Shown here one piece after another: positions 5,757-6,667 of a DNA stretch of 6,667 nt. The notes below the pieces were generated by a model. That model was not told where the DNA came from. It worked only from the letters and a program-made list of their open reading frames with translations, and searched no databases. This stretch comes from Paracoccaceae bacterium. Lineage in GTDB: Bacteria; Pseudomonadota; Alphaproteobacteria; Rhodobacterales; Rhodobacteraceae. Every line of letters begins with the position of its first letter. Positions within the stretch are counted from its first letter, which is position 1. The stretch covers positions 1,398-8,064 of the forward strand of contig JAESQH010000178.1 in assembly GCA_016765235.1 (NCBI GenBank). The letters are read 5' to 3'. Made by a program: the position numbers and the translations under genes.

Positions 5757-6388
5757 GTGAAGTGACGGTTTCGCAAGATAACTTCGCAGAGATATTTGAT
5801 GTTTCACGTGAAACAATGGGTCGCTTGGAAGCTTACGCCGCGCTATTGATCAAATGGAATCCAAAGATAAACCTGGTCGCAAAGTCCACTATTACTGATG
5901 TTTGGCACCGGCACATGGCAGATTCCGCACAACTTTGGGCGTTGACACCGGCAGATGTAAGTACATGGGTAGATATTGGTTCTGGCGCCGGATTTCCGGG
6001 CCTCGTGATCGGTGCGATTGCGGCAGAGAAATCACCGGATATGAAAATTACACTGGTCGAGAGCGATAGAAGGAAGTCCATATTCCTTCAGACTGCCGCC
6101 CGAAAGATGGGTATTGCAGTTGAAGTGATTACGAAACGTATAGAACAGCTGGAGCCGCAGAACGCAGATATTCTTTCTGCCCGCGCACTTTCTTCACTTC
6201 CCCAACTTCTTGAATTCGCAGAGAAACATAGGAATGAAAACGGAATTTGTTTGTTTCCTAAAGGCGCAAGAGTCGATTCGGAATTGACCGAAGCCTCATC
6301 ATGTTGGCATATGGCGTACGAGACAATTCCCAGTATGACTGATCGAGATGCAGTTATACTCCGTATCGGAGAGTTCAAACGTGTCTAA
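5753..6388 (+). CDS. rsmG: 16S rRNA (guanine(527)-N7)-methyltransferase RsmG (GidB)
   Basis: RsmG transfers a methyl group from S-adenosylmethionine to N7 of G527 in 16S rRNA of the small subunit; loss in other bacteria gives low-level streptomycin resistance. The 211-residue length is typical. Motifs in order are KWNPKINLVA (34-43), HRHMADSAQL (52-61), the SAM-binding loop DIGSGAGFPG (74-83), the acidic ribose-binding VESDRRKSIF with Glu103, SARALSSLPQLL (142-153) and FPKG (168-171). ATG 5753 overlaps the mnmG stop by four bases, which implies translational coupling; no strong Shine-Dalgarno sequence is seen. The family usually has about 25 residues before the conserved AY-LL-KWN helix, matching this start rather than Met22. 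Residues 17-21 (VSRET), plus the last base of codon 16, are encoded by the second parS palindrome. The 3' end overlaps the parA start by 8 bp. Confidence 0.97.
   Translation: MSEVTVSQDNFAEIFDVSRETMGRLEAYAALLIKWNPKINLVAKSTITDVWHRHMADSAQLWALTPADVSTWVDIGSGAGFPGLVIGAIAAEKSPDMKITLVESDRRKSIFLQTAARKMGIAVEVITKRIEQLEPQNADILSARALSSLPQLLEFAEKHRNENGICLFPKGARVDSELTEASSCWHMAYETIPSMTDRDAVILRIGEFKRV
5800..5815. other. parS: parS centromere-like ParB-binding site 2, inside rsmG
   Basis: This is an exact second copy of TGTTTCACGTGAAACA, a perfect 16-bp palindrome, placed 47 bases into rsmG and about 570 bp before parA. It is read in a different frame from site 1 and encodes VSRET of RsmG. Flanking bases differ from those of site 1, so the shared part is only the ParB site and not a larger duplicated block. 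ParB loading and spreading from here is inferred from the consensus match. Confidence 0.93.
6368..6373 (+). promoter_or_regulatory. Ribosome binding site for parA
   Basis: GGAGAG lies inside the end of rsmG. Its GGAG core (6368-6371) is 9 bases before GTG 6381, the only well-placed start for parA. This supports a GTG start and the 8-bp overlap with rsmG. Confidence 0.6.
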
Positions 6389-6667
6389 AAGCACTACTAC
6401 ACTTGCTAAAACCCAAACCGTAATTGCTGTGGCCAATCAAAAAGGTGGCGTAGGGAAAACCACGACGGCGATAAATCTAGGCACAGCTTTGGCCGCTGTA
6501 GGGCGGAAAGTTCTGTTGATTGATCTAGATTCGCAAGGCAACGCTTCGACCGGATTGGGTATCACCCAAGACATGCGCGAGTTGACGACTTACGATTTGC
6601 TCGTCGGCGACACTACGCTTTCTGCGATCGCGCAGGAAACGATGATTCCTAATTTCTTCATTGCGCC
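6381..6667 (+). CDS. parA: Chromosome partitioning ATPase ParA (Soj family), 3'-truncated by window edge
   Basis: ParA is a deviant Walker-type ATPase that binds DNA nonspecifically when ATP-bound. With ParB at parS it moves newly copied origins apart. The first 95 codons are present of a usual length near 260-270. Residues 13-33 hold TVIAVANQKGGVGKTTTAIN with the signature Lys21 and P-loop Lys26, followed by the A' motif LLIDLDSQGN (45-54). Most homologues have Pro where this has Ser51, a common enough variant. Next come ASTGLGI and a YDLL segment typical of chromosomal Soj/ParA. The GTG start has a GGAG at 9-base spacing and overlaps the rsmG stop by 8 bp. Residues 1-12, before the conserved core, are a short polar Thr/Lys-rich tail. 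Two parS sites upstream and the mnmG-rsmG context make this the chromosomal rather than a plasmid ParA. parB is expected beyond the edge. Confidence 0.96.
   Translation, partial: MSKSTTTLAKTQTVIAVANQKGGVGKTTTAINLGTALAAVGRKVLLIDLDSQGNASTGLGITQDMRELTTYDLLVGDTTLSAIAQETMIPNFFIA

Noticed and set aside
5613..5816. Minus-strand frame starting MFHVKH, like an mnmG N-terminus
   Set aside because: The MFHVKH start arises only because parS is a palindrome and reads the same on both strands. The rest is antisense to mnmG and rsmG. The minus frame crossing site 1 (3735-3932) has the same cause.

Overview
This window reads as a stretch of chromosome from an alphaproteobacterium, most likely a Rhodobacterales (roseobacter-type) species. 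That rests on the gene order hemE-hemJ-rho-mnmE-mnmG-rsmG-parA, on the protein sequences (for example the short MnmE and the Rho with an N-terminus typical of this group), and on perfect 16-bp parS palindromes inside the mnmG-rsmG-parA cluster. By eye the base composition is only moderately GC-rich, lower than in many Rhodobacterales. The genus is not determined.

Layout. All genes are on the + strand and packed tightly. Positions 1-1103 hold the end of a heme-synthesis unit: the C-terminal two thirds of hemE (uroporphyrinogen decarboxylase), then hemJ (membrane protoporphyrinogen oxidase) four bases later. A 134-bp gap (1104-1237) carries a sigma70-like promoter and the leader of rho. Rho (1238-2509) is complete and is followed by a clear intrinsic terminator (2531-2555). 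After it comes the unit mnmE, mnmG, rsmG, parA: the first two are 11 bases or fewer apart and the last two junctions overlap (4 bp and 8 bp). parA runs off the right edge; parB would be expected next but is not in the window. No stretch over 300 bases lacks a gene.

How the genes work together. HemE and HemJ act in protoporphyrin IX synthesis. Rho terminates untranslated transcripts. MnmE and MnmG form one complex that modifies wobble U34 of several tRNAs. RsmG methylates G527 of 16S rRNA. ParA, with ParB and parS, segregates chromosome origins. The link between the translation genes and the segregation genes is physical: one perfect parS site (3883-3898) is the translation start region of mnmG, and an identical one (5800-5815) lies inside the rsmG reading frame, so the centromere-like sites are written into conserved coding sequence upstream of the partition genes.

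I found no undescribed defence, mobile or RNA-guided system here. All seven proteins belong to well-known families and no insertion sequence, tRNA, rRNA or CRISPR array was seen. The observations most worth checking are the parS sites that also code for protein, the odd start region of mnmE just after a terminator, a changed G4 motif in MnmE, and the rho leader.
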